64,000 nt of DNA from NCBI RefSeq assembly GCF_022539505.1, contig NC_061514.1:337635090-337699089 (forward strand). Direction: 5' to 3'. The notes below the pieces were generated by a model. The model saw only the letters and a program-made list of their open reading frames with translations, was not told the origin of the DNA and made no database searches. This stretch comes from Lolium rigidum (lineage: Eukaryota > Streptophyta > Magnoliopsida > Poales > Poaceae). The position numbers and the translations under genes are program-made. Shown here in pieces: positions 11,641-23,702 of this stretch (its first letter is position 1; each line of letters begins with the position of its first letter).

Positions 11641-14220
11641 TTTAATATGTGAACAACCAATCCAGGCAGCATTAAATTAATGACATCCAATAGAGAGATT
11701 AGGACCGCTTCGGTTTTATGTTATATTATCGTTGATTACAAGATAAAATATGGACTAATACGAAATAAAATTATATATTAAGATGTAGACTAAAATAGAA
11801 TGAGAGAGTCTATGCATGTGCATTTAGAGATGCACTAAAATAGGCGGCGACCACAAAAATCCACTTTTTTGAGGCCAAAAAATAATCCTTCATCATATGC
11901 AAAAAAAGGCCGCACCTGCAAAAATGATGCGGGCCCAAAGGAAAATTATCTCGGGCGGCACATATGTGGCACAGACTACTGCGCGCTACAAAATCCCACC
12001 ACTCGGCCGAACAGTAACGGTCAGATGAGACTTGCGTACGCATCTTTTCTTCTGCATGCTCTAGCTCGACGGCGATGGCCGAGATGAGTACAGGGCCGGT
12101 CCATAGATTTTGGAGGCTCTAGGGCGATGCAACACCAAGGACCCATTGTTCATAGTAGCGGAGCTTTCCTAGGGCAGGGTGCATGGCCCCCCTACTCCTG
12201 AAAATTACTTAAAAAATATATTTATGCTGAAATTTTAAATATTTCTTTAAGTTTAATTATAGTTGGTGTTCTTGGGGCCCTTAACAATCTCTGTAAATCT
12301 CCGCCACTTGGTCTCACACAATTTATTTTTAAAAAAGTATTAGTATTTTCCAAGAGAAATATTAGAATAATGTAATAGTAAACTAAATTATATGTATATC
12401 TAAAAGTTCCATGGTTTTCGAAATCTCGGTGAAAACATTTGAAACAATTTATTTCTATTGATCGAGCGAACTATATAGTATATTCCGTGATTCTTATTTC
12501 TACAAATATCTACTTGTGTACATGTGTATATAAATATATATCTATATAATTAATCACATAAAAAATTATGAGGGTCCGTTGTTGTTTTGCACATTTGGAA
12601 AGGCTAGAGAGAAATCGTGCCATCAGAACAATTATTCAAAAATATTGACATAAATTTCTTTAAAAGAAGTCGGAGTAGAGGCATGGTATGATGTAGCTTG
12701 GGCCTGAAGAGTAAATGTTGAAGTATTCTTTTGGTAAGTGGAGTCAGAGCATAGGCATGGTAGTTGCACCTTGGGACATCAATATTTTCTAGAATAATTC
12801 CAAACTATGTATCCTAAAATGCAGTATGCAAACAAATCTTAGGCGGGGGCTCCTAGCTCCTAGGGGCCCAGGGCGAGCACCCCTCTGCCCCGCCCTATAG
12901 GTTGTCCCTAGGCGAGTCCTCACATTATGGCTAGCTGGGCGGCGACGATGAGCTTGGTGGTGGTGACGATGTATGGGGCCTAGGCGGGGCCTAGGAGCGG
13001 GCGGACGTGACTGGGGATCGAGTCGGCGGCGGAGGAAGTGGACGCTGAGTCCCGGATTGTCGACGAAGAAGAGGGAGTCTGACATGAGGGGTGGGATTGT
13101 GTCGGCGCCGCCGGGGGCATGGGCGGCGGCGACCATATCTCGGTGCGTCTGGACCAAGTGCTTGGTCTACTGCTGCCTGCTGTGAGCCGTATTTTTTTGC
13201 ATCTAGAATATTTGCGGGCAGTTTCTTGCTAAAAATGCAAAAAAAAAAAAAGAATGGCGATGTGAAACCAGAAAGTTCAAGCTCGTGTACTCGTACACTG
13301 TCAGCTAAAATAACTATCCGGCGCAGAGGATCCAGGGCGAGAGACGTGGCACTGAGCAAGTCAGTGGAAGTGCGATCCGGACCGGGCAGATGCGGCCGAC
13401 GCCACGAACCGTGGACCAGCCCAGATCGCACGCTGCTCCCCGAGATTCCCTCCGCGTTGCAGTGTGATTCGCCCGATCTCAATCGGACGGATGACGTTCG
13501 GCTCGGGGAGCGTCAGAAACGGAATTCTGCGGCCGTTCCGTTCCGTTGATGGCGCGCGCTCCGACGTGGACCCGCCACCGGCCCGACGGTGGTGACCGAC
13601 CGCGACAGTTCGTTGGAAGCCGTTGGAGCTCCCCGCTCCCCACTCCCCACTCTGATCCTCTATTTTTTCTCTTTTCTTTTGGGATGGTTCTCTTTGAAAA
13701 AATAAATAGAGTATAAAATGCTGTCTCATGTCCAACGTTGTTACTTTCGAATTCCATCGCTTTGCATTTTGCCAACAACCTCACGGTGCTTGCGATTTCT
13801 TTACAACGTCAACACATATAACGTCCTCGATTTTCGTGTTTTATCTTTGATCAAGAATTAATCCATTAGCATCATTACAAAGTATTTTTCCATACGAGTC
13901 AACCGATACAAATTTCGTACAATATGACGCAATTTTTCGGTCAAAGTTCGTCTTGAAATATGAACCTTATTCATCGAAATGGAGGTAGTATGTGAGAAAC
14001 CAATTCATGCTACATTTAAATTAATGGCATCAGATAGAGAAAGCAACACTGCTTCATTTTCTGGGTTGTTGTTGATTACAAGATGTAAATTAGTTTAGAA
14101 CAAATTTTAGACCAAAGATGCAGAGTTTTTAGAACGATGGGAGTATGCGTTAAGCTTGTTATACCAAAAAAAAAATGAAGATATAATATGAATTCATAAC
14201 TTGTTAGGATGAGGACGAGA
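11640..14220. other. Gene-poor intergenic DNA with two diverged repeat copies
   Basis: No supported gene. A segment at about 11636-11760 and one at about 13988-14110 are diverged direct copies; both hold ...TTAAATTAATG(A/G)CATC... followed by ...GTTGATTACAAGAT.... The stretch just before the second copy (about 13800-13985) looks like the right half of a Stowaway MITE (ends ATTCATCGAAATGGAGGTAG). GC-rich sequence at 12840-13190 and 13320-13640 has open frames on both strands but no domain I recognise; it could be old promoter, 5'-UTR or gene-fragment sequence. Confidence 0.4.
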
Positions 14221-14227
14221 GTGGAGA

Positions 14228-14626
14228 AATGGAGGCTGAGCTACATGTAGCTCTTTATTTTTTTAAATTCAGAAATCATATTTTTGATTTTTAAAAAATT
14301 ATGAAAAAATAATCCTTTATGTAGCCAATGATGAAATCTACAAACATGCAAAATCTCAATGTAAAATTATTAGTACTTTAGGCTACACAAAAATAACAAA
14401 TATGTGGATCTGAGAATAGTGAATAGTGCACATTTCAAAACTATACAACCTGTCAGATTTTGTTATTTTTGTGTAGTCTACAATACAAAATATTTCACAT
14501 CGAGATTTCGCATGTTTGTAGATTTCATCATTGTCTACATCCAGGATTTTTTTTCCAGAATTTTTTGAAACTTAGAACTATGATTTTCGAATTTTTAAAA
14601 ATAAATAAATACATGTAGCTCGGCGT
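14228..14626. repeat. Fold-back (palindromic) element, about 400 bp
   Basis: GAGCTACATGTAGCTC at the left and CTACATGTAGCTCGG-type sequence at the right are the ends of two complementary AT-rich arms of roughly 170 bp. Inner arm segments also pair, for example GGCTACACAAAAATAACAAA with TTGTTATTTTTGTGTAGTC. No clear target duplication was found, so superfamily and exact ends are open. Confidence 0.6.
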
Positions 14627-14629
14627 TCG

Positions 14630-17190
14630 TTTGCAGTCTTCGAGATGATGACATATTTCATAACTCTATTTCTGAAACAAGGTCATCAAAACCTGCCCTC
14701 TGGCCTTTCCCAGGACAACAATCCAACTCTACTAATAAAATGAAAACGCTATGACATACCAACAAAAGCAATCAACAAATAAATTTTGAAAACTCCATCC
14801 AAGCACTCCAAAGACGTCAAACATACTTTGGTTTGGTGTCGGTCAGTGACTTTGGGACCGAGGGGAATTTTCTTTGCATGTTTTTGTACTAGTTCTTTAT
14901 GTGGTTGGAAGGAGAGGCGAAATTACCGGATAGGTTTCGATAGCCTCGTGCCCACCATTTATTTTTAGCAAGAAACCATCAGAATTTATGCCTCAATCAT
15001 GGTTGATTATGAAAGGTCAAGGTTTTGTTAGAGAGGGTACTCCCTCCCATCCATAATAAATGACGTGATTTAAATTTAAGCTAAACCAATGATAACTATA
15101 GAATCGGAGGGAGTAGTTTATTATTATTATTGAATGGAGGGAGTATTTTTTAAGGCTACCCTACATTTTCACTTTGTAATATTTTTATTATTATTTTGAA
15201 ACTATGTTGTTACTCCCTCCGAACCCCAAGTGGGAGGCGTGCCTAATTATTTCTTGAAATTTTTAGATCAAATGTTTCTTAATTTTGATTGAACATGCAT
15301 GCATGTGCTCAGTTTGACTTTGATGGCCATTTTGCTAGAACAAGGGACATGTAGCGAGAGATCTGTCCCGATATCCACCGAGCCAAGAAGCAAAATCCAT
15401 ATGTGCGCGAACATGCCTACAATACCTACTAACTTAGCCATCGGATATGCTAACGATACAAATACAGACGTGATAATTAGTGGACCTGATTACATAAACT
15501 AGTGTAGTGTGCCCCCCCAAGCCTTATCTCCCTTGGGCGTTCACGATGAGAGCCGCCATGAATGAACCATGCATGCACTACTAGCTCGGTAGTCATGTTA
15601 ATTGCTCCAGTTGAATAATTAGAAAGCAATCCTTGCCATCATCATGGCTGCTATCACGCGGGCGAGGATGAAAAGGAGCAGAGAATCGGGAAGCTTTTGG
15701 ATCGCCGGATTTGTCTCTCGTGCCGAGGTGCGTTCAGGGGCCATCATAAGGAAGCATTATTGCAAGTCTGAGATCCATAGATTTTGTTCTGCTTCGTGTA
15801 ACATCTTTCCACTAGCTTCCAATTTGTTCAGTTCACACCATCAACCTATTAGCCTATTAATTAACTTATTGATTGTGAAATTAAAGTTGGCCCTGCTAAG
15901 AGCATATGTCTAAACTCAGTATACCCACATAAACCGTATATCACAAAGAATAGCTCATCCCTCATCGGCCGCTCCCACCACGATCTTCTCTCGCGTCAAG
16001 GCTGACCGCTCCACAACCCTTTTCATCGCTGGTGCCAGCAAAGGTCATTGTTGTTAACATCACCAGCTATAGGTAGGGTTTTCATTTTGCACCTCACATG
16101 CCATGGCAGGAATATAGCCGGACATGTGTTTCGTTGCCGCCCGTCTTTGCCACCGGATTTTCTTTTGGTGAAAACATAGGCCGCCAGACTTGTCTTCCGT
16201 TGCCGTGGACTATCTTGGGGGGGAAAACGCAGGCCTCCGTCCATCGCGCCACCATCGACCACCCTTATACAGGGTTTTCATACACAAATACACAACCTAC
16301 GACAAATCCTTACACATGCGACTGGGCCATGCATGTTTCTATCAGGCTAACACATTAGTTAATTATTCGCTAGATAATCATGCCCTTATTCGCGAAGGGG
16401 TACCGATCCATCTCATCAATCCTTGTGTCTGAGTTTGAGAAGAGGGGTTGTACTGGAGGAGCAGATACCTTATCTAGATTTCTACGTATCTACCGCTAAA
16501 ATATGCCTAGATACATGCGAATTTGGATGAATCTAGAGCATGGAGGGAGTACCAACTAGCACAAACATCTTTATGTGGATATTTTTGCGAGTCCCACTAT
16601 CACGGTGCACAGTCCCACTTGTCACTGCGAGTTTTCTTCTTGCTAATCAACTGCGAGTCTGGAGTACCTAGATAGATCTCGTTGCATGGTCCAAACTAAA
16701 AGCTCCGGAGAAAGTTGTAGCGATTTCACCATTGGGGGTCCTTCGTACTCGTCCAAGAATCATTGATCAATCTAACAAGTCGATCAAAACCAAAGAGGCA
16801 ATGACAAAATGAGCACGCAGCAGACAGTGGCTGCCATGTGCTTGACGCCTTGACCGACTGTCCATGTTTTTCTTTTTTTTTTGAGGGAAGACCGACTGTC
16901 CAAGTGAAGAGATCAGATTCTTCACTGTCATGTCGTTTGCTTGTCGAGTACAAATATATTTGTGGCCATGGCCCAAAGCGAAAGATATCCTGGCCAGGTT
17001 CGGTTGTGATCAGGAGGATCCAGATGAACCCAAAGATAAGTAAACCCAAGACTGGGAAAGCACCCGGCCCGTTTTCTACTTCCGGTACCTGAGCCGGCTT
17101 GTTCCCCGAAGTTGAATCAGGTGCCTGGACCAAAGGCTAATCTTAGGTTTATTCATGGCGCAACGTCAAATTCATTTGTTTGCACCCTTA
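14630..17190. other. Intergenic DNA with Stowaway remnants; no supported gene
   Basis: Apart from the complete Stowaway at 15040-15113, only half MITEs are seen: GGAGGGAGTA or CTCCCTCC ends near 15136-15150, 15212-15222 and 16545-16552. The short open frames at 15299-15502, 15644-15913 and 16098-16432 have no recognisable domain or consistent exon borders. Confidence 0.4.
15040..15113. mobile_element. Stowaway-type MITE, 74 bp
   Basis: Terminal inverted repeats CTCCCTCCCAT... / ...CGGAGGGAG with TA on both sides (15038-15039 and 15114-15115), the standard Stowaway/Tc1-Mariner target duplication. Confidence 0.75.
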
Positions 17191-17529
17191 GTTTCAAAAT
17201 AAGTGTCCCAATTTGGCTGGACATAAATTTATGTATATGTGGAAATACGTCTAGATACATTCACACCAAGATAAAGCTATACTACCTCTGTTTCAAAGAA
17301 TAAGGCGCACGCGTATTTCAAGACAAAGTTTGATCATAAAAATTAAGCAACAAAATCTCGATAATATTATATATAATTAGTATCATTGGATTCGAAAAAC
17401 AATGATGCTAATCAAATACAACCAATTTTTATATATTTAAAGTAATTCTTAGTTAATTAAAAAAGCTCGAAAAATGAAGACGTCTTATTCTTTGAAATGG
17501 AGGGAATAACACTTATTTTAAAACCGAAG
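17191..17529. mobile_element. Stowaway-like MITE interrupted by a second MITE
   Basis: The left end GTTTCAAAATAAGTGT and right end ACACTTATTTTAAAACCG are inverted copies bordered by TA. The inner element at 17282-17506 interrupts it. Removing the inner element leaves a MITE of about 110 bp. Confidence 0.6.
17282..17506. mobile_element. Stowaway-type MITE, 225 bp, nested
   Basis: The ends CTACCTCTGTTTCAAAGAAT and ATTCTTTGAAATGGAGGGAA are complementary with few mismatches, and TA flanks both sides (17280-17281, 17507-17508). The inside is AT-rich with the CTTATTC motif of the common grass Stowaway families. Confidence 0.75.
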
Positions 17530-17648
17530 TATCACTTGACTGTTGGCAGGATTTTCTTTCCTTCCACCGAGAATGTGAGATGTTGTCGCTGGCGTATCCA
17601 ATAGAGGTGTCATGGCACCCCTCCAAAAATATATAAAAATGTTACCTA

Positions 17649-17738
17649 CTCCCTCTGTCCTAAATTATTTATCGCCGATTTATCTAGATACATGTGAATC
17701 TAGACAAATTCGTGACATGTAATTTGGGATAAATGGTG
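17649..17738. mobile_element. Stowaway-like MITE, about 90 bp
   Basis: CTCCCTCTGTCCTAAATTA at the left pairs imperfectly with TAATTTGGGATAAATGG at the right, and TA is on both sides. The copy is diverged. Confidence 0.5.
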
Positions 17739-18089
17739 TACTATTTTTTTACACTAATCATGGGAATTGCAAAGCCCAGTAAATAATTTTCTAAACATGG
17801 CACCCATCCATTTCATCATAGATTCTCCACAAGATATTGGACGTGTATCTTTTTGTGATTTCCAATTTAAAATAAAATATAATTAAAATTCTTGTTGTAA
17901 TTACGAACCGCTTTTACCTATGTTTCTCACGTCGATATCTTGAAAATACGATCCCACTTATTTTTAAATAAATACTCCATATAAATTAATCCATAAACAT
18001 GATTTTACACGTTGATGAGTGCGTAAATTCATAGGATCCACAAATTATTATGTTGTAGCAGCTAAAGCTATTAATTTGTAATATGCAGC

Positions 18090-18452
18090 TCACGGAAGCC
18101 TAGTGAATCTCAGTTGCACGCCAGTGGGGAACGGTGCACGTTTGTAGGATGGCAGCGGTTGAAGGAGAAGCGCTGCAGAATCATGGGGAGCCCCATCTTG
18201 ATCTAGAACAACGTGAATTTCTTGAATTTCTGTTCGATGCAGATGTGGGGGCCCATACGAACGGGAAAAACTCCGGCACATCGGCTGATGCCTTGGATAT
18301 CCCTCTAGCCGGAAGTCATCGCTATCATCGTCCCATACCTCCTTGTCGTGGTGGACACATAGCACTGGCTGTGTGAGCGTCACTCCCCTCGGGCATGTCT
18401 TGCGTTGGAGCACTGTCAACGGGGCGTACAAAGGCAACACCTCGTACAACAA
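18090..18452 (-). pseudogene. CYP72A last-exon relic, copy A
   Basis: Decayed copy of the terminal exon of a CYP72A-type P450. Recognisable pieces on the minus strand are the K-helix region (LYEVLPLYAPLTVLQRKT, with the ExxR arginine lost), the HHDKEVW segment and a C-terminal PSYKRAPFPTGVQLRFTRLP-like tail. The heme loop is scrambled by deletions and frameshifts. The downstream flank (about 17975-18110) matches the flank of copy B, so the unit was duplicated together with its 3' flank. Confidence 0.8.
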
Positions 18453-18679
18453 AATGTACGATATCTTGAAAATGCTACAACAAAATGTAATTGGAAATGT
18501 TTGTCTTAATTATGTTCTTTCCTATGCTTCTCACGTCGATATCTTGAAAATACGATACCACTTACTCCATAGAAATTAATCCATAAACATGATTTTACAC
18601 GTTGACAAGTACGTAAATTCATAGGATTCACCAATTATTATGTCGTAGCAGCTAAAGCTATTGATGTGTAATATGCAGC

Positions 18680-19440
18680 TCACAGAAGCCTAGTGGACCT
18701 GAGTTGCGCGCCAACGGGAATGCTGCATGTTTGTAGGATGGGGAGAGGTCGAAGGAGAAGGGATGTAGAATCATGGCGAGCCTCATCTTGACTTGGAGCA
18801 ACACGAAGTTCTGGCCGATGCTGATGCGGGGGCCCCATACTAACATGAAAAACTCGACACGTTGGCCAACGCCTTGGAGATCCCGCGCAAACCTCTCTGG
18901 CCTGAAGTCATGGCCATCGTCGCCGCAGACCTCGTTGTCGCGGTGGACACATAGCATTGGCAGCGCGAGCATCACGCCCGCCGGGTACCTGACGCCGCCG
19001 AGCTCCATGGGCTTTTATGTCTTGCGCTGGAGCGCCATCAATGGCGGGGTACAAAGCAGCACCTCGTACAACACCACCGTCAGCTGAAAATGCAGTTGCT
19101 ACATGATGCAGCGTATATTAGACATTTGATTCATGATAATTTTCTTCTCTCTCTGAATCTACTCGTAAGACAACGGTCGCACTAGAACTTACCATTTTTA
19201 GGCAACTTAAGCCGTCGTAATCCGGCATGCTGGCCTCGAAGACGAGCATGACCTCCTCCCTGTCGTGGTCCTACCAGTCTAGGTGCATGCAAAGCACGAA
19301 CGTCATCCACGTGAGTAGCACCGAGGTAGTCTACCAGCTGGCGGAGTAGAACATCTTGCATTCTCCAATCACACCGTCCATTGTGAACTTGTGATACCAT
19401 CATCCATCGATCCGTAGGATTAGGCATCTCAGCCCGCCAT
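18680..19440 (-). pseudogene. CYP72A two-exon relic, copy B
   Basis: Terminal exon (19083-18680) plus part of the preceding exon (about 19440-19193), both minus strand. In the terminal exon the family's [10 protein letters not shown] reads KT-stop-KPMELGG. The heme loop reads VWGPRISIGQNF, so the invariant heme-ligand Cys is replaced by Ser. The preceding exon keeps SVLLTW...CMHLDW, then a stop replaces Gln, then DHDREEVMLVFEAS and an intact GTAAGT donor. It cannot encode an active P450. It retains the AAG ATG reading at the spot where the main copy lost one base, which confirms that deletion. Confidence 0.88.
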
Positions 19441-19489
19441 CGATGAGGAATAGTAGACACCGGTAGCTCGCACACTAGCTCTCTCATTC

Positions 19490-20960
19490 TAAAGTTTCAA
19501 CCTTCTCTCTTCCCTCAAACTCGGCTCTGTAAATACTAAGGGAGACGAAGTTGTCACGCACGCTGGAACGTGTGACCCATTTAGACTTAGACTTTTATTT
19601 TACTTGCCGAGGAGAAGAGAGGACATGTCTTTACCGACTTAAAGGGAACAAGGGCGAGGTCGATGATTAAAAAAAAGAAGTAAACATGTTGGCCGACATA
19701 AAAAGCAAAAAGAAGTTGCAAATTTGACTGTTACCCCCCGGCATGCATCTAGGCGCAAGTAATCAGGTTTGCGAGCCCACACGACCTGGACCCAGCAACA
19801 ACTAAATTGCACGCTTGCAACTTCTTTGCCCCCCATTAATGGCCAATTAAGCTAGGGTTACAAGTCCACGCTGCTGGGCTCGGCAATAGAATTAGGGAGA
19901 TCTCTCCTTTTAAACTAGTGGGAATACTCTTAGAATAGCGAGGTGGGACTAAATCGGCGTCCGCGTCCTCAGAAGCCGCGCGCCAACTCGCGAACTCGCT
20001 CCTCCGCCCTGCGCAATCGGGATCCTGTTCCCGTATTTCCTCTCTCGAACCCGTCCCCTTTCTCAACTCTCCTCCACGGATCCATCTCCGCGCGCAGTGG
20101 AAAATGATGGATCATCTCCGGCGCGCGATGATTCCGCCTCAGGTCTTGCTCCGTTCCATGAGTTTGCTTTCCCGGGAGGTTTACACCTAGACGTACGGGA
20201 TTAGAGTTGATCCCTCCCTGACACTTATTTGATATCTAATCCCTCGTCTCTCATCGTCAAAACTCAACCCCTTGTCTCTCACCCTGCCCACAATCCCTGA
20301 GAAGCTGAGACAACTTGGTTCCTCCAGGCGACAGCAGTGGGGGATGCAGCAGCATGCGGCGGAGGGCGACCTGGTGATGCGAAGGCGCCGTCGCTGCTGC
20401 CACCACTTCCGCTGAGTTCGCCTCCTGGACTCCTGGTCGCGCCGCCTTTGAGCGCTGTCACGCGTCCCTCGGCTCGCTCGGGATGATCCAAAGCTTCATC
20501 GACAATTTCGCAAAGACGTGGCGTGGTAAGCGGACATCGATTGTCCCATCTTGGGGCCAGCCGCGAGCTAGGTCTACTCCGGATTGATCCATCTGGTCTG
20601 TAATTAACCGATATGTTCAGACGCTTCTTGATCTGCAATCTTGCTCAGACACTTCAGATTCCTGAGCCTTTGTTTTGTAGCGGTGCTAGTGTTGCCCAGA
20701 TTGACTCTGGTCCTCTTTCTCATGCATCTTCTTCATCGTCTCTGTGGTCCTTGTCATCCCTCCCAGGAGGAGCGGAGTTGCTTGGGCCGACATGGTTGAT
20801 CGGCTCCACAGCCAAGACAATGGAGAAACCCTTAAGAGCGGAGAGGCATTGGAGTGTCGGTGTCAACAGCCTTTGATGCACTGGCCACTGGGTCCTGCTC
20901 GGTAGCATCACCAAAATTCTTATCCTCTGGGCCTTCGCCAGCCTCATCTATCATCGTCAG
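19490..20960. other. Unassigned spacer within the P450 array
   Basis: No supported gene. A GC-rich part (about 19960-20160) ends in a short plus-strand frame from an ATG at 20104 followed by a possible donor; it resembles a captured 5' UTR and first exon. Nothing recognisable follows it at 20280-20950. Confidence 0.35.
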
Positions 20961-21273
20961 TATGCTTCCCAGGGCTAAATGCAAAGCCTAATAAGGAATT
21001 TTCTAAACTTGGCACCCACTCATTTAATCCTAGATTCGTCACATGATGTTGTAAATTTAAAATGGAATATTTTAAAGAATTTGTCCGAATTATGAACCAC
21101 TTTTACTTTTCTCACACACATCGATATATTTGGAAGTTGATTTCACTTATTCTTACACAAATACTCCATACAAAGTTAATCCACGACCATGCCTTTTACA
21201 CGTTGTCGAGTGGATAGAGTCATAGAATCCAGCAGTTATGTTGTACACACAGTTCAAGCTATTTGATTTGTAA

Positions 21274-23702
21274 GAGCATCCCCACTCGTTGGCGCTCCCC
21301 ACGCCCAAATCCGGACGAAACAACCGCCGGATTGGACGAAATTAAGTCGTGGGGAGTACCCTATTTCCAGTCGTCCACCCGGAGTTCGGCGGATAGAGTT
21401 TAAATTCAAACAAATCGCCGTCCCGCGCTACAAGTACGGCCAGTTGATCGGCAAAAGGAGCAAAAGGATCAGCCACAGATCGGCGATCGGAGGGAAATTA
21501 CACGGAGACAGGCTCGTCGGCAGTCCCGGCCGGCACGGCGGTGTCCGACGGACCAGTTCCCTCACACGCCGTGGCCGAAGCGGCTGCGGCGGGCGACAAG
21601 GAAGCAGCGGCAGTGGACGTCGAAGCAGCTGCAGTCGACGAGGTAGATGGTGAGGTAGACGAGGTAGGAGCCGGCGGGGACGACGAAGGACTGGCCGGAG
21701 TGGCTCGGAGGATGTCGCTGCGGTGGCCCTGGTACCAATTCCTCGTCTCCTCGTCCATCAGTTCCATGTCGCCGCCGCCCATGAGGAACGCCAAGTCTGT
21801 GTTCCTCTTCTTCGCCGCCGCCGTCGTCTTCAGCAGGGCGATCCGGACGCCTTGATTGGCGAGCATCTCCCGCCACCTGCCATCGAACTTGTCGTTCCTC
21901 CCGTCGGCGTGCGACCTCAAGTCGGCCCAGCACTTGTCGATCGACGCCTGCATCTTGTCGGCGGGATTGTCCGTCCGTTTGAGCTCTTTCAGCTTCTTCT
22001 GGCCGAGTTCGGGCGCCCTTCCGCCGCGCAAGCCGCCGGAGCGTCGGGGTTGTACTCGCTCGGTCTTGCTCTTCGAGAGGGTCGTGCGAGTTTCCTTCCA
22101 CTTCTCGCAATTCTCGAGGCGGGCGTAGACGTTGAGGAACTTGAACTGCAGGCCGGTGTCGTCCGTGTACATGTCCAAAGCTCGGCGCGAGATGGGGAAA
22201 AAGAGCACGGCGATACGGGTCGGGTAACGACGATGTACCTCGGTGATGCAGGGTCGGCGGAGCATACCTTTTGCTCCAAGTCCTGGCCGCCGATCGGCCG
22301 TTTGTCGACCTCCTCCCGTATGCCGTGCCATTTGCTGCACGCCGTCCGCATGATCCTCCAATGGGTGGCCATTGCCTTCTCTCCCCGGTACACGTTCATG
22401 TTCGTCTTGTTGAAGTAGGGATCGACGAGTTTGCGTTCCTCGTACGCCTGCTTCACTCGAAGCCGCATGTGTCGAACGACCGATTGGCCCCGATTATGCC
22501 GTTCGTGGACACGGTCATCCAAGCTTCGGCGAGGCACTCCTCTTCCTTCGGCGTCCATTTGATACGAGGTTCGGCGGGCGGCGAGTCCTTCTTCCTCTTC
22601 TTCTTCCCTTCGACAGGTTGGCGGCGGCTTGAGTTGGCTCTTCTTCTTCCTCGTCTTCTTCTTCGACGGCTTGGCTTCCGTCGGCAACATCCTCCCGATG
22701 CCCATTGCGCGCCGCCACAGCTGCCGTCGCCCTCGTCTCCTCTTGCGTGAAGAACCCCGGGCACGCAGCGGCGGCGGCCATGAAGAACCCCGGGCTCGCA
22801 GCGGCGGCGGCCATGAAGAACCCCGGGCTCGCAGCGGCGGCCATGGAGCCGGAGGTGATCATCTCGTGGATCTCCTCTTCGTTCGGCGCCGCAATCGCAC
22901 CGAACGGGAGCGGCCCTCGTCGCAGGGCCGGCGAGGTGTCCTCGAACACGCCGCCGCCGTCAAGCTCGGGCGGCGACGTCGTGGACCTGGACGGTTGGAC
23001 GTAGGCGCCCTCTTGGAACACGGCAGTCGGCGACGGCGAGTACAACGACGGGGAGAAGGACGACGGGGAACTGGTTGTACCTTGCGTCGGCCATTGGCCG
23101 GGGAACACGCTGCCGCCGCTCAGGGCCATGCTGATCATCCTCGCTTGTTCGTCCTGGGCCGCCGCCCTCTTGACGGCGGCTCTTTTCACCCTCTCCGCCC
23201 TGGCGCTTGTTTCCACCTCACGCCGTTTCTCGTCCGCCGCCCACTCGGCGTTCGACATGCCCGGAGGCTTCGTCTTCTTCGCCCGCATCTTCCTCGCCGG
23301 CGCCTTCGGCGGCATTGTGGTGGACGAGAAGACGAGTAGGAGAGTGGTGGTGGACGAGAAGACGCCGCCGGGAACTGGAGCTGGAAGACGAGGAGATTGG
23401 GGAATTTCGGCGGGCAAATTGGAGGGAATGGGGATATGCAAGCAAATTGGAGGGAAAATCGACAGGATTTGGTTTTCCAGTCGCCGACTACGCGGGTCCA
23501 CACGACGTTTCGCGCCAAAATCTTTCGTCCGGAGTCCCCGAGCGCGCCCGGGGGGCCGGGGATGGCGTGGGCTCGCCGGATGGATGAAGGGCCAAATCCG
23601 GACGAAAACGAGGAACCGGGGGCGCGACTGGGCCGAATTTCGCCGTCCGGATGGAAAAAACGCTCGCCGGGGGCCTGTTCGGGGGGACGAGTGGAGATGC
23701 TC
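21274..23702 (-). mobile_element. PIF/Harbinger DNA transposon carrying only ORF2, 2,429 bp
   Basis: The ends GAGCATCCCCACTCG and CGAGTGGAGATGCTC are inverted repeats, and TAA flanks both sides (21271-21273 and 23703-23705), matching the TWA target of PIF/Harbinger. It sits about 10 bp past the stop of the main P450 gene and splits that gene's 3' flank from the copy of the flank seen at 21000-21270. No DDE transposase is present, so the element depends on a partner for mobility. Confidence 0.88.
21498..23315 (-). pseudogene. Harbinger ORF2: Myb/SANT-like DNA-binding protein with NAM-associated C-terminal region (degenerate)
   Basis: Starts MPPKAPARKMRAKK at 23315 on the minus strand. The SANT-like core (RIKWTPKEEECLAEAWM..., then ERKLVDPYFNKTN...HWRIMRTACSKWHGI) and the NAM-associated part (TDDTGLQFKFLNVYARLENC, then AFLMGGGDMELMDEETRNWY) fall in three frames. 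At least one break lies near 22455 and a compensating pair near 22010-22060. A possible intron lies between LEQK and the LDMYTDD block. In the family, ORF2 helps the transposase bind and enter the nucleus. Three tandem copies of a roughly 33-bp unit encoding AAAASPGFFM lie at about 22745-22850. Degenerate as read. Confidence 0.8.

Noticed and set aside
12789..13735. GC-rich frames on both strands
   Set aside because: Composition keeps all frames open. No motif, splice structure or homology that I recognise.
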